64,000 bases of DNA. It comes from CAIUPE01 sp037131735. GTDB lineage: Bacteria; Pseudomonadota; Alphaproteobacteria; Rhizobiales; Beijerinckiaceae. Of the stretch, positions 41,887 to 50,991 are shown one piece after another. Every line of letters begins with the position of its first letter. Positions within the stretch are counted from its first letter, which is position 1. The notes below the pieces were generated by a model. The model saw only the letters and a list, made by a program, of their open reading frames with translations, did no database searches and had not been told where the DNA came from. The stretch spans positions 1 to 64,000 of the forward strand of contig JBAXQM010000008.1 of the NCBI GenBank assembly GCA_037131735.1, given 5' to 3'. The position numbers and the translations under genes were made by a program.

Positions 41887-43638
41887 ATGATGAAATACGT
41901 CCCCTTTTCGATTTTGTCAGGCCCCCGACGCTGTGCGGGAGTGGCCGCGTTTGCTGCGCGCAGTTTGGTTGTGAGCAGTCTCATCGGCGCATCAATGATC
42001 GCACCGCAAAGCGCGCGCGCGGATACAGACTTTGCGGCTTCGCTGTCTGGCAATTATCTCGCGGCCCTTGTCGCGGGGCTTTCAAATGATCCGTCTTCGG
42101 CCTCACGTTTCTATTCTGAATCAATCAAATTTGACCCGCGTAGCGCCGATCTTGCCGAGCGCGCTTTTGTAACGCTCCTTGCCGAAGGTAAGATGACCGA
42201 AGCGTTGCCTCTGGCAGACACCGTTGCCAAACGCAATTCAGGCAGCGGGATTGCACGCCTTGCTCAAGGCGTGCGCGCGATCAAAGATAAAAACTATCAA
42301 AATGCACGCAGCATTGTTCGGCGCGGTGATCGCGCCCAATCAAGCGACATCACTGCTGATCTCATTATCGCGTGGAGCTGGCTTGGCAGTGGCAATGTGA
42401 AACGCGCTTTTGAGACGGTTGATCGCATACCGGATGAACCTGGTGGTCGTATTTTTAAACTCTTGCATCGCGGCCTCATCGCGAAAGTCGGTGGTAAACC
42501 TGATGAAGCCCGCAAATCCTTGAAGGCAGCCTATGAAGGCGATCCTCAATCGCTAAGGACCGCTGATCTCTATGCGCAATTTCTAATTTCGCAACGCGAG
42601 AGTGATGAAGCGCTTTCGATTTATCGCCGGATGAAATTGCTTTATCCGCGTCACCCCGTTCTTCGGGTTGCGATTGCACAACTTGAATCCGGCAAACAAC
42701 CAGATGACGAAATTCGCGATGAAAGCGATGGCATCGCCGAAGTCCTCTACGGATTAGGCAGCACCGTGACGCGTGATGGCGATGAATTAGCGTCGCTTAT
42801 TTATTTGCGTCTCGCACATTATTTGTCGCCTAATCATAATCTCGCAGCGATTGCGATTGCTGATACTTATGAGCGCTTAAAACAACCGCAATCGGCCAAT
42901 AGTGCCTATGCCCTGGTTGAAGCAAACTCACCCCTGCGTCTCACCGCCGATGTTCAACGCGCCCTCAATCTCGAGCAACTCGGTGAAAAGGATGAAGCGG
43001 TTACTCTATTGAAAGCCGCTGCTGCGAAAGCGAAAGACGAGATTGAACCTCTGATTGCGCTCGGCAATATTTATCGGGCGCGTAAAGTTTTTGCCGAGGC
43101 CGCTGAAATTTATTCTACCGCCATTACCGCATTAGGACAGCCGACACCTGGCCATTGGAGCCTCTTTTACTCGCGCGGCATAGCCTTTGAACGTTTGAAG
43201 CGCTGGCCGGAAGCGGAAGCCGATTTCAGAAAAGCACTTGAACTTTCACCCGATCAACCTTTGGTGCTGAATTATCTCGGCTATTCATGGGTTGAACAAA
43301 ACACCAATCTCGATGAGGCGTTCAAAATGCTTCGTCGTGCCGTCGATCAGCAACCGACTGATGGCTATATCGTTGACAGTCTCGGCTGGGCCTATTTCCG
43401 TTTAGGGCAATATGACAAAGCGCTGCAATTGATGGAAAAAGCGGTTGATCTCAAAGCTGCCGATCCGACCATCAATGATCATCTCGGTGATGTGTATTGG
43501 CGTTTGGGCCGCGAGCTTGAAGCGCGTTTTCAATGGAACCATGCGCGCGATCTCAATCCCGAGCCGGAAGATCTGGCAAAGATTCTTGAAAAGATTGAAA
43601 AGGGATTGCCGCCGCTCACCACGGGTTCAGGTGGTTAA
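41887..43638 (+). CDS. Exported tetratricopeptide-repeat protein
   Basis: A protein of about 583 residues with a probable signal peptide (hydrophobic stretch AARSLVVSSLIGASMIAP, likely cut after ARA) and TPR helices through the rest. Clear TPR units include FYSRGIAFERLKRWPEAEAD, LVLNYLGYSWVEQ, and YIVDSLGWAYFRLGQYDKAL. TPR arrays are protein-binding scaffolds; no enzymatic domain is visible. It is probably periplasmic. The start is uncertain: GTG 41839 gives a longer N-terminus, while ATG 41887 or 41890 gives a standard signal peptide. ispE begins 6 bases after its stop, so they share a transcript, and both follow ETF-QO closely. Confidence 0.82.
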   Translation: MMKYVPFSILSGPRRCAGVAAFAARSLVVSSLIGASMIAPQSARADTDFAASLSGNYLAALVAGLSNDPSSASRFYSESIKFDPRSADLAERAFVTLLAEGKMTEALPLADTVAKRNSGSGIARLAQGVRAIKDKNYQNARSIVRRGDRAQSSDITADLIIAWSWLGSGNVKRAFETVDRIPDEPGGRIFKLLHRGLIAKVGGKPDEARKSLKAAYEGDPQSLRTADLYAQFLISQRESDEALSIYRRMKLLYPRHPVLRVAIAQLESGKQPDDEIRDESDGIAEVLYGLGSTVTRDGDELASLIYLRLAHYLSPNHNLAAIAIADTYERLKQPQSANSAYALVEANSPLRLTADVQRALNLEQLGEKDEAVTLLKAAAAKAKDEIEPLIALGNIYRARKVFAEAAEIYSTAITALGQPTPGHWSLFYSRGIAFERLKRWPEAEADFRKALELSPDQPLVLNYLGYSWVEQNTNLDEAFKMLRRAVDQQPTDGYIVDSLGWAYFRLGQYDKALQLMEKAVDLKAADPTINDHLGDVYWRLGRELEARFQWNHARDLNPEPEDLAKILEKIEKGLPPLTTGSGG

Positions 43639-43644
43639 GATCCG

Positions 43645-44520
43645 ATGGCATGGGTTGGCAAAGCGCGCGCGCGCGCAAAGATCAATCTGACCCTTCACAT
43701 TCTCGGCCGTCGTGATGATGGCTATCATGATCTCGAAAGTCTTGTAACCTTCGCGGCGCTTGGCGATGAGCTTACGCTTGTTGAAGGTCCTACGCTTTCG
43801 CTTTCACTATCAGGCCCGCAAGCACACGCACTCACAGCCGATGATGATAATCACATTCTGAAAGCGACGCGGGAATTGCAAGCGCGCGTCAAAGATCTTC
43901 GTGTCGGCAAATTTCATCTCATTAAGACATTGCCACTCGCTTCCGGCATGGGCGGCGGCTCTGCTGATGCGGCCGCCGCGTTGCGGTTGCTCGCGAAACT
44001 CAACCATCTTTCACTTGATGATCACCGTGTGATGGACGCGGCCAAAGCGACCGGTGCGGATGTGCCCGTCTGCGTTGAAAGTCGGCCCCGCATCATGCGC
44101 GGTATCGGCGAAAGACTCGATACCCCTCTTATTCTGCCGCGTCTTTTTGCAGTGCTGGTAAATCCCCACAAGACCAGTGCGACACCGGAAGTCTTTGCAA
44201 AAATCGGTTTGGCGCGTGGTGAAACATCGCGCTTGCCGATTCATCCCGTCTTCACAGCGGCGATGACAGAAGAGGCCCTCCTTGCCGCTCTCGCTGAAGG
44301 CCGCAATGATATGGAAGAGGCCGCCATCGCGCTGCAACCCGCGATCGATCAGGTACGCCGCGCTCTGGTCACCCTACCCGCTTATCGCCTCGTGCGCATG
44401 TCAGGCTCGGGCGCGACGGTCTTTGGCCTCTTCCCCTCGTGCCGCGCTGCCGCGCACGCCGCAAAGCATTTGAAAGCGGCACATCCGGAGTGGTGGATCA
44501 AACCGACTTTGTTTGGATGA
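43645..44520 (+). CDS. ispE: 4-diphosphocytidyl-2-C-methyl-D-erythritol kinase
   Basis: IspE phosphorylates CDP-methylerythritol in the MEP route to isoprenoids. This 291-aa GHMP kinase shows the N-terminal ARAKINLTLHILGRRDDGYHDLES block, the ATP-binding motif LPLASGMGGGSADAAAALR (residues about 94-112), and the C-terminal RMSGSGATVFGLF motif. All expected GHMP motifs are present. It follows the TPR gene by 6 bases. glyQ lies 113 bases downstream on the same strand. Confidence 0.96.
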   Translation: MAWVGKARARAKINLTLHILGRRDDGYHDLESLVTFAALGDELTLVEGPTLSLSLSGPQAHALTADDDNHILKATRELQARVKDLRVGKFHLIKTLPLASGMGGGSADAAAALRLLAKLNHLSLDDHRVMDAAKATGADVPVCVESRPRIMRGIGERLDTPLILPRLFAVLVNPHKTSATPEVFAKIGLARGETSRLPIHPVFTAAMTEEALLAALAEGRNDMEEAAIALQPAIDQVRRALVTLPAYRLVRMSGSGATVFGLFPSCRAAAHAAKHLKAAHPEWWIKPTLFG

Positions 44521-44633
44521 GTCTCACGCCTTTAGGGAAAGCCCGGCCTTGACCAGGAAAAGCGCGGACCATACGGTGCCCGCGATTTTCCCGCCCTGCT
44601 TTTCATGCGCCCTTGCACTCAGTTTGAAATGCC

Positions 44634-45560
44634 ATGACCAACGCTTTGAATCCAAAAACGTCCTTTCAGGCCCTGATTTTGACGCTCAATCGTTTTTGGG
44701 CGGAACAAGGCTGCGTGGTTTTGCAGCCTTACGACATGGAAGTCGGCGCGGGCACGTTTCATCCGGCAACAACTTTGCGGGCCTTGGGACCAAAGCCCTG
44801 GCGCGCGGCTTATGTGCAACCCTCTCGCCGCCCGAAAGACGGTCGCTATGGCGAGAACCCGAACCGGTTGCAGCATTACTATCAATATCAAGTGATCATG
44901 AAGCCCTCGCCTTCCAATTTGCAGGATCTCTATCTGCGTTCACTCTATGCGATCGGCATCGATCTGGAATTACATGACATTCGTTTTGTTGAAGATGATT
45001 GGGAAAGCCCGACACTCGGTGCGTGGGGTCTTGGCTGGGAATGCTGGTGCGACGGCATGGAAGTCAGCCAATTCACTTACTTTCAGCAAGTGGCCGGTGT
45101 CGAATGTTCTCCTGTTGCCGGCGAACTCACTTATGGTCTCGAACGTCTCGCCATGTATGTGCAAGGCGTCGAGAATGTTTATGATTTGAATTTCAACGGC
45201 CTCGATGGCGATGACCGCATCTCTTATGGCGATGTGTTCTTGCAGGCCGAGCAAGAATATTCACGGCATAATTTTGAAGCCGCGAATACAGAGATGCTCG
45301 CGCAGCATTTCAAAGATGCCGAAGCCGAATGCAAAGCCTTGCTTGAGTTTGGCAACCCATCGTCGGGCGCGAATGACCAACGCCATAAAATGGCACTGCC
45401 TGCTTATGACCAATGCATCAAAGCCAGCCACCTTTTTAATCTTCTCGATGCGCGCGGTGTGATCTCTGTAACCGAACGACAGAGCTATATTTTCCGCGTG
45501 CGTGAATTGGCGAAAGCCTGCGGCGAAGCCTGGTTGAAAACAGAAGGCGGCGGCGCCTGA
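44634..45560 (+). CDS. glyQ: Glycyl-tRNA synthetase alpha subunit
   Basis: The catalytic alpha subunit of the bacterial alpha2beta2 glycyl-tRNA synthetase (308 aa). Class II motifs are visible: the N-terminal FWAEQGCVVLQPYDMEVGAG, motif 2 AYVQPSRRPKDGRYGENPNR, and motif 3 TYGLERLAMYVQG. It forms glycyl-adenylate and transfers glycine to tRNA with GlyS. Length and motifs are standard. The partner glyS is on the same strand, separated by a small CDGSH protein gene. Confidence 0.97.
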   Translation: MTNALNPKTSFQALILTLNRFWAEQGCVVLQPYDMEVGAGTFHPATTLRALGPKPWRAAYVQPSRRPKDGRYGENPNRLQHYYQYQVIMKPSPSNLQDLYLRSLYAIGIDLELHDIRFVEDDWESPTLGAWGLGWECWCDGMEVSQFTYFQQVAGVECSPVAGELTYGLERLAMYVQGVENVYDLNFNGLDGDDRISYGDVFLQAEQEYSRHNFEAANTEMLAQHFKDAEAECKALLEFGNPSSGANDQRHKMALPAYDQCIKASHLFNLLDARGVISVTERQSYIFRVRELAKACGEAWLKTEGGGA

Positions 45561-45615
45561 CAAGCCGCATGCAATAACACTCAACTATCATTTTAGAAAA
45601 AAGGGAAACAGAATC

Positions 45616-45855
45616 ATGACCGCTCCCCACATTGCTGCCAAAGCGCCGATGCCTGTCGATGTTAAAGCCGGTGAAACCTATTTCTGGTGCTCCTGCGGCC
45701 AATCGAAAAATCAACCCTTCTGTGATGGCTCGCATAAGGGCACGTCTTTCGCCCCGATGAAATGGACAGTAGAGGAAGATAAGAAAGCATTTTTCTGCGC
45801 CTGCAAACATTCGAAGAATTCACCGCTCTGCGATGGGTCGCATAAAGCGCTTTGA
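45616..45855 (+). CDS. Double-CDGSH iron-sulfur protein
   Basis: A 79-aa protein with two CDGSH motifs: CSCGQSKNQPFCDGSH and CACKHSKNSPLCDGSH, each fitting C-x-C-x2-[ST]-x3-P-x-C-D-G-[ST]-H. Each would hold a redox-active, acid-labile 2Fe-2S cluster with three Cys and one His. There is no membrane anchor, unlike human mitoNEET, so it is cytosolic. Small two-motif proteins like this are common in bacteria, and their partners are unknown. It lies between glyQ and glyS with 55 and 45 base gaps and a GGGAAAC purine-rich ribosome-binding region, so it is likely made with the synthetase subunits. A functional link to translation is unproven. Confidence 0.92.
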   Translation: MTAPHIAAKAPMPVDVKAGETYFWCSCGQSKNQPFCDGSHKGTSFAPMKWTVEEDKKAFFCACKHSKNSPLCDGSHKAL

Positions 45856-45900
45856 TTGAAATCATCCTCTTAATTTAAAAACTACGCGAGACCTGACGCG

Positions 45901-48186
45901 ATGCCTGATTTGCTGCTTGAACTCTTCTCGGAAGAAATTCCCGCCCGTATGCAACGGCGCGCGGCCGAGGATTTGAAAACGGCAGTCACCGATGCGTTGG
46001 TCGAACGCGGTTGCGCTTATGAAGCAGCGTTAGCATTCGCGACACCGCGTCGTCTTGCCTTGCATATTGTCGGCCTCCCCGCGCGCCAACCTGACCTTAA
46101 AGAAGAAAAAAAAGGCCCGCGCGTGGGGGCGCCTCAACAAGCGATTGACGGATTCTTGAAAGGCGCAGGATTGAATGATCTGTCGCAAGCGACCATTCAA
46201 TCCGATCCCAAAAAAGGTGATTTTTATATTGCTATTGTCGAGCGTAAAGGCAGCGCCACACAAGACGTGATCGCTGAGATCATGCCTGACATCATCAAGA
46301 CCTTCCCGTGGCCGAAAAGCATGCGCTGGGGTAAATCATCAGCGCAGCCTAATGCGCTGCGGTGGGTGCGTCCGCTGCATTCGATCATCTGCACCTTTGG
46401 CAGTGAAACGGAAACACCAGAAGTCGTGCACTTCGAAATCGATGGCATTAAAGCGGGTGACATCACCTATGGCCACCGCTTTTTGGCGCCCGGCCCGATC
46501 CATGTGCGGCGCTTCGATGACTATGTGTCGAAGCTCGAAGCCGCAAAGGTTGTTCTCTCAACCGATCGTCGCAAAGACATCATCTTGCATGACGCCAAGA
46601 GCCTCGCTTTTGCGCAAGGACTCGAACTTGTCGAAGATGAGGTCTTGCTTGAAGAAGTCGCAGGCCTTGTTGAATGGCCAACTGTTCTTATGGGTTCTTT
46701 TGAAGAGCGCTTCCTGGATATTCCGCCGGAAGTGATCCGCGCGACGATTCGCGCCAATCAAAAATGTTTTGTGCTCAGGAAATCAGGCTCAAACGCGCTC
46801 GCGAATAAATTTCTCCTTACCTCCAATATGATTGCGAAAGATGATGGCGCAACCATCATCAGCGGCAATGAAAAAGTTGTGCGCGCGCGCTTATCGGATG
46901 CGAAATTTTTCTGGGAGACCGATCTCAAGGTAAAACTTGAAGATCGTCTTGAGAAATTAAAATCAATCACCTTCCACGCCAAACTTGGCACACAGCATCA
47001 ACGCGTTGAGCGTCTTGTGGCGCTTGCAAAAAAACTCGCGCCGCTTGTCAAAGCTGATGTGAACAAAGCCGAACGCGCCGCACTTCTCTGCAAAGCGGAC
47101 CTTGTGTCTGACATGGTTGGCGAGTTTCCGGAAGTCCAAGGCTTGATGGGTCGCTATTACGCAACGCGGCAAGGCGAAGACGCAAGCGTAGCAATTGCAT
47201 TGGAAGATCACTACAAACCGCAAGGCCCGAGTGATCGCATTCCGACCGATCCTGTTGCTATCGCCGTTGCGCTTGCTGACAAGATCGATACGCTTGTGGG
47301 CTTCTGGGCCATTGATGAAAAGCCGACAGGATCGAAAGATCCTTATGCGCTGCGTAGAGCTGCGTTGGGTGTTGTGCGGTTGATTTTAGAAAATGAAATT
47401 CAAATCGAATTATGTTTATCTGTATCGATAGCTTTCGAAAAATCTATTTTTGACGTGCGCCAAATTATACTCGGGCAAATGAAAGAAAATGAAAGAAAGC
47501 TTGAACAAGAGTTAGAACGATCACAATCTTTACCATTTTCTGTTGGAGATCAACAGGCGGCATTGGCCGATGGATACCTTCAGATACAGCGAAAAAAAAT
47601 TGATGAGTTCTTCAAAACCGAGGAGTCTTGGACAGATTCAAAAAGGACCCAAGTATTGGCAGACCTCCTCGCCTTCTTCCATGATCGCCTTAAAGTCTAT
47701 CTCCGCGACAAGGGCGCGCGGCATGATTTGATTGATGCCGTGCTTGGTGTCGACGCGGGCAATGATGATTTGTTGCTCGTCGTTAAACGCGTGGAAGCGC
47801 TTGATGCTTTGCTTGCGACGGATGATGGCAAAAATCTTCTCGCCGGCTTCCGCCGCGCGGCGAATATTCTCAAAGCCGAAGAGAAGAAAGACGGCGTGAC
47901 CTATTCAGGCACCATCAATGCCGCGCTTTTGAAAGAGCCGCAGGAAAAAGCGCTCGGTGACATTCTGGGAGTCGCGTCACGCCATGCGGCGGACCATGTG
48001 AAGAAACAGGACTTCTCCGGTGCGATGCGTGAACTCGCGCAATTGCGTCCCGCCGTTGACGCGTTTTTCGAAGCGATCCTCGTGAATGCGGAAGACGCCG
48101 CCACGCGCAAAAACCGCCTCGCTCTGCTCGCGGCCTTCCGTGACGCCACGCGCACCGTTGCGGATTTCTCGGCCATCGCGGGATAA
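45901..48186 (+). CDS. glyS: Glycyl-tRNA synthetase beta subunit with AT-rich insertion
   Basis: The beta subunit (761 aa) binds tRNA-Gly for the GlyQ catalytic subunit. The N-terminus MPDLLLELFSEEIPARMQ, the WPKSMRWG and LRWVRPLHSI segments, GFWAIDEKPTGSKDPYALRRAALG and the C-terminal HDRLKVYLRDKGARHDLIDAV block are all standard for the family. Between LRRAALGVVRLILENE and the HDRLK block there are about 90 residues where some relatives have far fewer. The DNA there (47401-47640) is only about 37% G+C by hand count, against 50-60% around it, and codon use differs. The reading frame is continuous, and the insert is predicted helical and charged (KENERKLEQELER). Confidence 0.95.
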   Translation: MPDLLLELFSEEIPARMQRRAAEDLKTAVTDALVERGCAYEAALAFATPRRLALHIVGLPARQPDLKEEKKGPRVGAPQQAIDGFLKGAGLNDLSQATIQSDPKKGDFYIAIVERKGSATQDVIAEIMPDIIKTFPWPKSMRWGKSSAQPNALRWVRPLHSIICTFGSETETPEVVHFEIDGIKAGDITYGHRFLAPGPIHVRRFDDYVSKLEAAKVVLSTDRRKDIILHDAKSLAFAQGLELVEDEVLLEEVAGLVEWPTVLMGSFEERFLDIPPEVIRATIRANQKCFVLRKSGSNALANKFLLTSNMIAKDDGATIISGNEKVVRARLSDAKFFWETDLKVKLEDRLEKLKSITFHAKLGTQHQRVERLVALAKKLAPLVKADVNKAERAALLCKADLVSDMVGEFPEVQGLMGRYYATRQGEDASVAIALEDHYKPQGPSDRIPTDPVAIAVALADKIDTLVGFWAIDEKPTGSKDPYALRRAALGVVRLILENEIQIELCLSVSIAFEKSIFDVRQIILGQMKENERKLEQELERSQSLPFSVGDQQAALADGYLQIQRKKIDEFFKTEESWTDSKRTQVLADLLAFFHDRLKVYLRDKGARHDLIDAVLGVDAGNDDLLLVVKRVEALDALLATDDGKNLLAGFRRAANILKAEEKKDGVTYSGTINAALLKEPQEKALGDILGVASRHAADHVKKQDFSGAMRELAQLRPAVDAFFEAILVNAEDAATRKNRLALLAAFRDATRTVADFSAIAG

Positions 48187-48188
48187 GA

Positions 48189-48205
48189 CAGGCCCAAGTG
48201 GCCTG
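48189..48205 (+). terminator. Short hairpin after glyS
   Basis: CAGGCC-CAAGT-GGCCTG forms a perfect 6-bp stem starting 2 bases after the glyS stop codon. There is no T-run, so termination would be weak or factor-dependent. Confidence 0.4.
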
Positions 48206-48272
48206 CAGAAGCGCGACCTCAGCTTTGTGATCTTCGCATCACTTCTGACTCGTCAACCGTGCTCGCAAAGAG

Positions 48273-48278
48273 TATAAT
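48273..48278 (+). promoter_or_regulatory. Candidate -10 box of the nadABC promoter
   Basis: A perfect TATAAT hexamer lies at 48273-48278, immediately upstream of operator 1. No strong -35 hexamer is seen at the ideal distance. Its position suggests a start of transcription inside operator 1, so a bound repressor would block it. Confidence 0.5.
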
Positions 48279-48283
48279 GCTTT

Positions 48284-48298
48284 TGCTCAGATTGAGCA
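48284..48298. promoter_or_regulatory. nadABC operator 1 (TGCTC-N5-GAGCA)
   Basis: TGCTC-AGATT-GAGCA is a perfect inverted repeat with a 5-base spacer, directly downstream of a TATAAT box. It shares sequence and spacing with operator 2, so both probably bind the same dimeric repressor. Alphaproteobacterial nadABC operons are known to be controlled by NadQ; that identity is inferred. Confidence 0.6.
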
Positions 48299-48335
48299 TT
48301 TATCCGGTCTTTGGGCCGGTTTCTTTGGTCCTAAA

Positions 48336-48356
48336 TTATGCTCGTTTTGAGCATAA
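48336..48356. promoter_or_regulatory. nadABC operator 2 (TTATGCTC-N5-GAGCATAA)
   Basis: TTATGCTC-GTTTT-GAGCATAA is a perfect 8-bp inverted repeat with a 5-base spacer. It ends just before the AAGGGAGAG ribosome-binding site of nadA. The core TGCTC-N5-GAGCA is identical to operator 1, with centres 55 bases apart. Confidence 0.7.
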
Positions 48357-48368
48357 AGGGAGAGCCTG

Positions 48369-49451
48369 ATGAGCCTCGCCTCCGTATCTGTCGCGTCGAA
48401 TTCGACCGTCTCACCCGCCGCCTGCCCGGTTCCGGGCGTTGCACTGCGTGAACGTCCGACGCTTGAATGGACGCCCGCGATTGAGCGCGAGACCGCGCCA
48501 ATTTATGCACGCGTGCAGCATGTCATTCCACCCGTCGAGTGGCCCTTCCATGCGCCTTATATCTCGGCGATCAACCGGCTGAAGAAAGAACGCAACGCGG
48601 TCATTCTCGCACATAATTATCAGACGCCGGAAATTTTCCATGGCGTCGCCGATATTGTTGGCGACTCCTTGCAGCTCGCCAAAAAGGCCACCGAGGTTGA
48701 TGCCGATATCATCGTGCAATGCGGCGTGCATTTCATGGCGGAGACATCGAAGCTTCTTAATCCCGAGAAGATGGTTCTGATCCCAGATTCAAAAGCGGGC
48801 TGCTCGCTCGCCGCCTCGATCACAGGCGCGGATGTGCGGCTGTTGAAACAGCGTTATCCCGGCGTGCCGGTTGTGACTTATGTGAACTCGTCCGCCGATG
48901 TGAAAGCCGAAACCGATATTTGCTGCACCTCATCCAATGCCGTGCAAGTTGTTGAGAGTCTCGGCGTTGATCGCGTGATCTTTTTGCCCGATGAATATCT
49001 CGGCAAATATGTTGCGACCAAGACTGACGTAAAGCTCATTCTCTGGAAGGGTCATTGCGAAGTGCATGAGCGCTTCACAGGCCAAGAGCTCCGCGCCTAT
49101 CGCGAAGCGGATCCCTCAATCGAAATCATCGCGCATCCCGAATGTCCGCCTGATGTGATTGCCGAAGCGGATTTCACCGGATCAACCGCACATATGATCG
49201 ATTGGGTGAAAAAAGGCACGCATCGCAAAGTGCTGATGGTCACCGAATGTTCGATGGCGTCGAATGTCGCCTCTGAAGCGCCGCATGTTGATTTCATCCG
49301 GCCCTGCAATCTCTGCCCGCATATGAAGCGCATCACGCTGCCAAAAATTCTCGCCAGTCTTCTGACTCTTTCAGAAGAAGTGACGATTGATCCTGCCATT
49401 GCGGATCGCGCGCGTCTGTCGGTTGAACGCATGATCGCTTTGGGACGTTAA
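48369..49451 (+). CDS. nadA: Quinolinate synthase A
   Basis: NadA condenses iminoaspartate with dihydroxyacetone phosphate to give quinolinate, using a 4Fe-4S cluster. The 360-aa protein has three conserved Cys regions: VQCGVHFMAE, the TECSMASN motif, and RPCNLCPHMKRIT. The phosphate-binding core includes VPVVTYVNSSADVKAETD, and AHNYQTPEI carries the active-site His-Tyr pair. It is the first gene of nadABC; nadB starts 7 bases later. A pair of matching palindromes lies in the leader. Confidence 0.96.
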   Translation: MSLASVSVASNSTVSPAACPVPGVALRERPTLEWTPAIERETAPIYARVQHVIPPVEWPFHAPYISAINRLKKERNAVILAHNYQTPEIFHGVADIVGDSLQLAKKATEVDADIIVQCGVHFMAETSKLLNPEKMVLIPDSKAGCSLAASITGADVRLLKQRYPGVPVVTYVNSSADVKAETDICCTSSNAVQVVESLGVDRVIFLPDEYLGKYVATKTDVKLILWKGHCEVHERFTGQELRAYREADPSIEIIAHPECPPDVIAEADFTGSTAHMIDWVKKGTHRKVLMVTECSMASNVASEAPHVDFIRPCNLCPHMKRITLPKILASLLTLSEEVTIDPAIADRARLSVERMIALGR

Positions 49452-49458
49452 CACGATC

Positions 49459-50991
49459 ATGTCCGCCTCTGTCATCATTGTCGGCGGCGGACTCGCAGGT
49501 CTTTTCACTGCTTTAAAACTCGCGCCGCGTCCGGTCACGGTCCTTGCGGCAGCACCGCTCGGCGCAGGTGCATCATCCGCATGGGCGCAAGGCGGCATTG
49601 CGGCTGCCATGGCCGAAGGCGACACGCCTGAGCAACACACCGCCGATACGATTGCGGCTGGCGGCGGCATTGTTGATGAAGCCATTGTGCTCGGCATGGC
49701 GCGCGAAGCGGGCGATCGCGTCCGCGATCTCCTCTCTTATGGCGTGCCTTTTGATCGCGATCTCGAAGGCCATCTCATCCAATCACGTGAAGCCGCGCAT
49801 TCAACGCATCGCATCGTGCGCGTGCGCGGCGATATGGCGGGTGCCGCGATTATGGCGGCACTCATTGAAGCGGTGCGCAACACACCCTCCATCACCGTGC
49901 ATGAAAATATTCATGGTGAGTCACTCATCATGAAAGATGGCCGCGTGAGTGGAGTCGTCGCACGCGATCAGGATCATCGCCGTCTCAACTATCATGCCAG
50001 CGACGTTGTGCTCGCCACAGGTGGTATCGGTCACCTTTATGCGGTGACAACTAATCCGGTTGAATCATCCGCCATCGGTATCGCAATGGCCACGAAAGCA
50101 GGCGCTGTGATTGCTGATGCGGAATTTGTGCAATTCCATCCCACCGCGATTGCGATTGGTCGCGACCCTGCTCCGCTTGCCACAGAAGCGTTGCGCGGTG
50201 AAGGCGCAACGCTCATCAACAAAGCGGGCGTACGTTTTATGACCTCACTTCACAAAGATGCAGAGCTTGCCCCGCGCGATCTTGTGGCACGCGGTGTGTT
50301 CAGCGAACTCATGGCCGGTCGTGGAGCTTTTCTTGATTGCCGCGAGGCGATTGGTTCGCGCTTTGCTGAGATGTTTCCGACCGTTTATGCAACGTGCCAA
50401 TCCGTCGGCATTGATCCCGCAACCTCACTCATTCCGATTGCGCCGGCTGAACATTATCACATGGGCGGCGTCATGACCGATGCTGAAGGCCGCACGAGTC
50501 TTGCCGGGCTTTGGGCGGTGGGTGAAGTAGCATCAACCGGTGTGCATGGCGCCAATCGCTTAGCGTCGAATTCTCTTCTTGAAGCGGTCGTGTTCGCGGC
50601 CCGTGTTGCACAGTCTCTCCCCGCAGAGATGAGCCCTGTTGCAACACCAAGTATAACGACAGATCATACGCCTGCTTTTATCGATGAAGACCAGCTGGGA
50701 ATCTTGCGCGAAACCATGACCGATCATGTCGGAGTTATTCGCAACAAGATCGGCCTTGAAACCGCACTCTGGACTCTCGCGGATCTCGCGGCGCATGCTG
50801 AGACGGCACAATTGAAATCCATGGCGGAAGCAGCCTTGTTAATTGCCGTCGCTGCGCATCAAAGACAGGAAAGTCGCGGCGGTCATTATCGCGAAGATTT
50901 TGCAAAGAGTGATCCCGCGCGCGCAAAACGTTCGCATCTGACTTTTAAAGAGATGCAATCCTATACACACGCGATCATCGGAACCCCATGA
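49459..50991 (+). CDS. nadB: L-aspartate oxidase
   Basis: NadB oxidises L-aspartate to iminoaspartate for NadA. This 510-aa flavoprotein has the FAD motif VIIVGGGLAGLFTALKL at the N-terminus, SSAWAQGGIAAAM, the succinate-dehydrogenase-like HSTHRIVRV and EFVQFHPTA motifs, and HYHMGGV and HGANRLASNSLLEAVVF near the C-terminal part. Compared with fumarate reductase relatives, this set identifies aspartate oxidase, and the context confirms it. It overlaps the nadC start by 4 bases (ATGA). Confidence 0.96.
   Translation: MSASVIIVGGGLAGLFTALKLAPRPVTVLAAAPLGAGASSAWAQGGIAAAMAEGDTPEQHTADTIAAGGGIVDEAIVLGMAREAGDRVRDLLSYGVPFDRDLEGHLIQSREAAHSTHRIVRVRGDMAGAAIMAALIEAVRNTPSITVHENIHGESLIMKDGRVSGVVARDQDHRRLNYHASDVVLATGGIGHLYAVTTNPVESSAIGIAMATKAGAVIADAEFVQFHPTAIAIGRDPAPLATEALRGEGATLINKAGVRFMTSLHKDAELAPRDLVARGVFSELMAGRGAFLDCREAIGSRFAEMFPTVYATCQSVGIDPATSLIPIAPAEHYHMGGVMTDAEGRTSLAGLWAVGEVASTGVHGANRLASNSLLEAVVFAARVAQSLPAEMSPVATPSITTDHTPAFIDEDQLGILRETMTDHVGVIRNKIGLETALWTLADLAAHAETAQLKSMAEAALLIAVAAHQRQESRGGHYREDFAKSDPARAKRSHLTFKEMQSYTHAIIGTP

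Noticed and set aside
47385..47665. Frameshift or mobile insertion breaking glyS
   Set aside because: The frame runs through without a stop and conserved blocks resume on both sides in the same frame. No inverted repeats or target duplication were seen.
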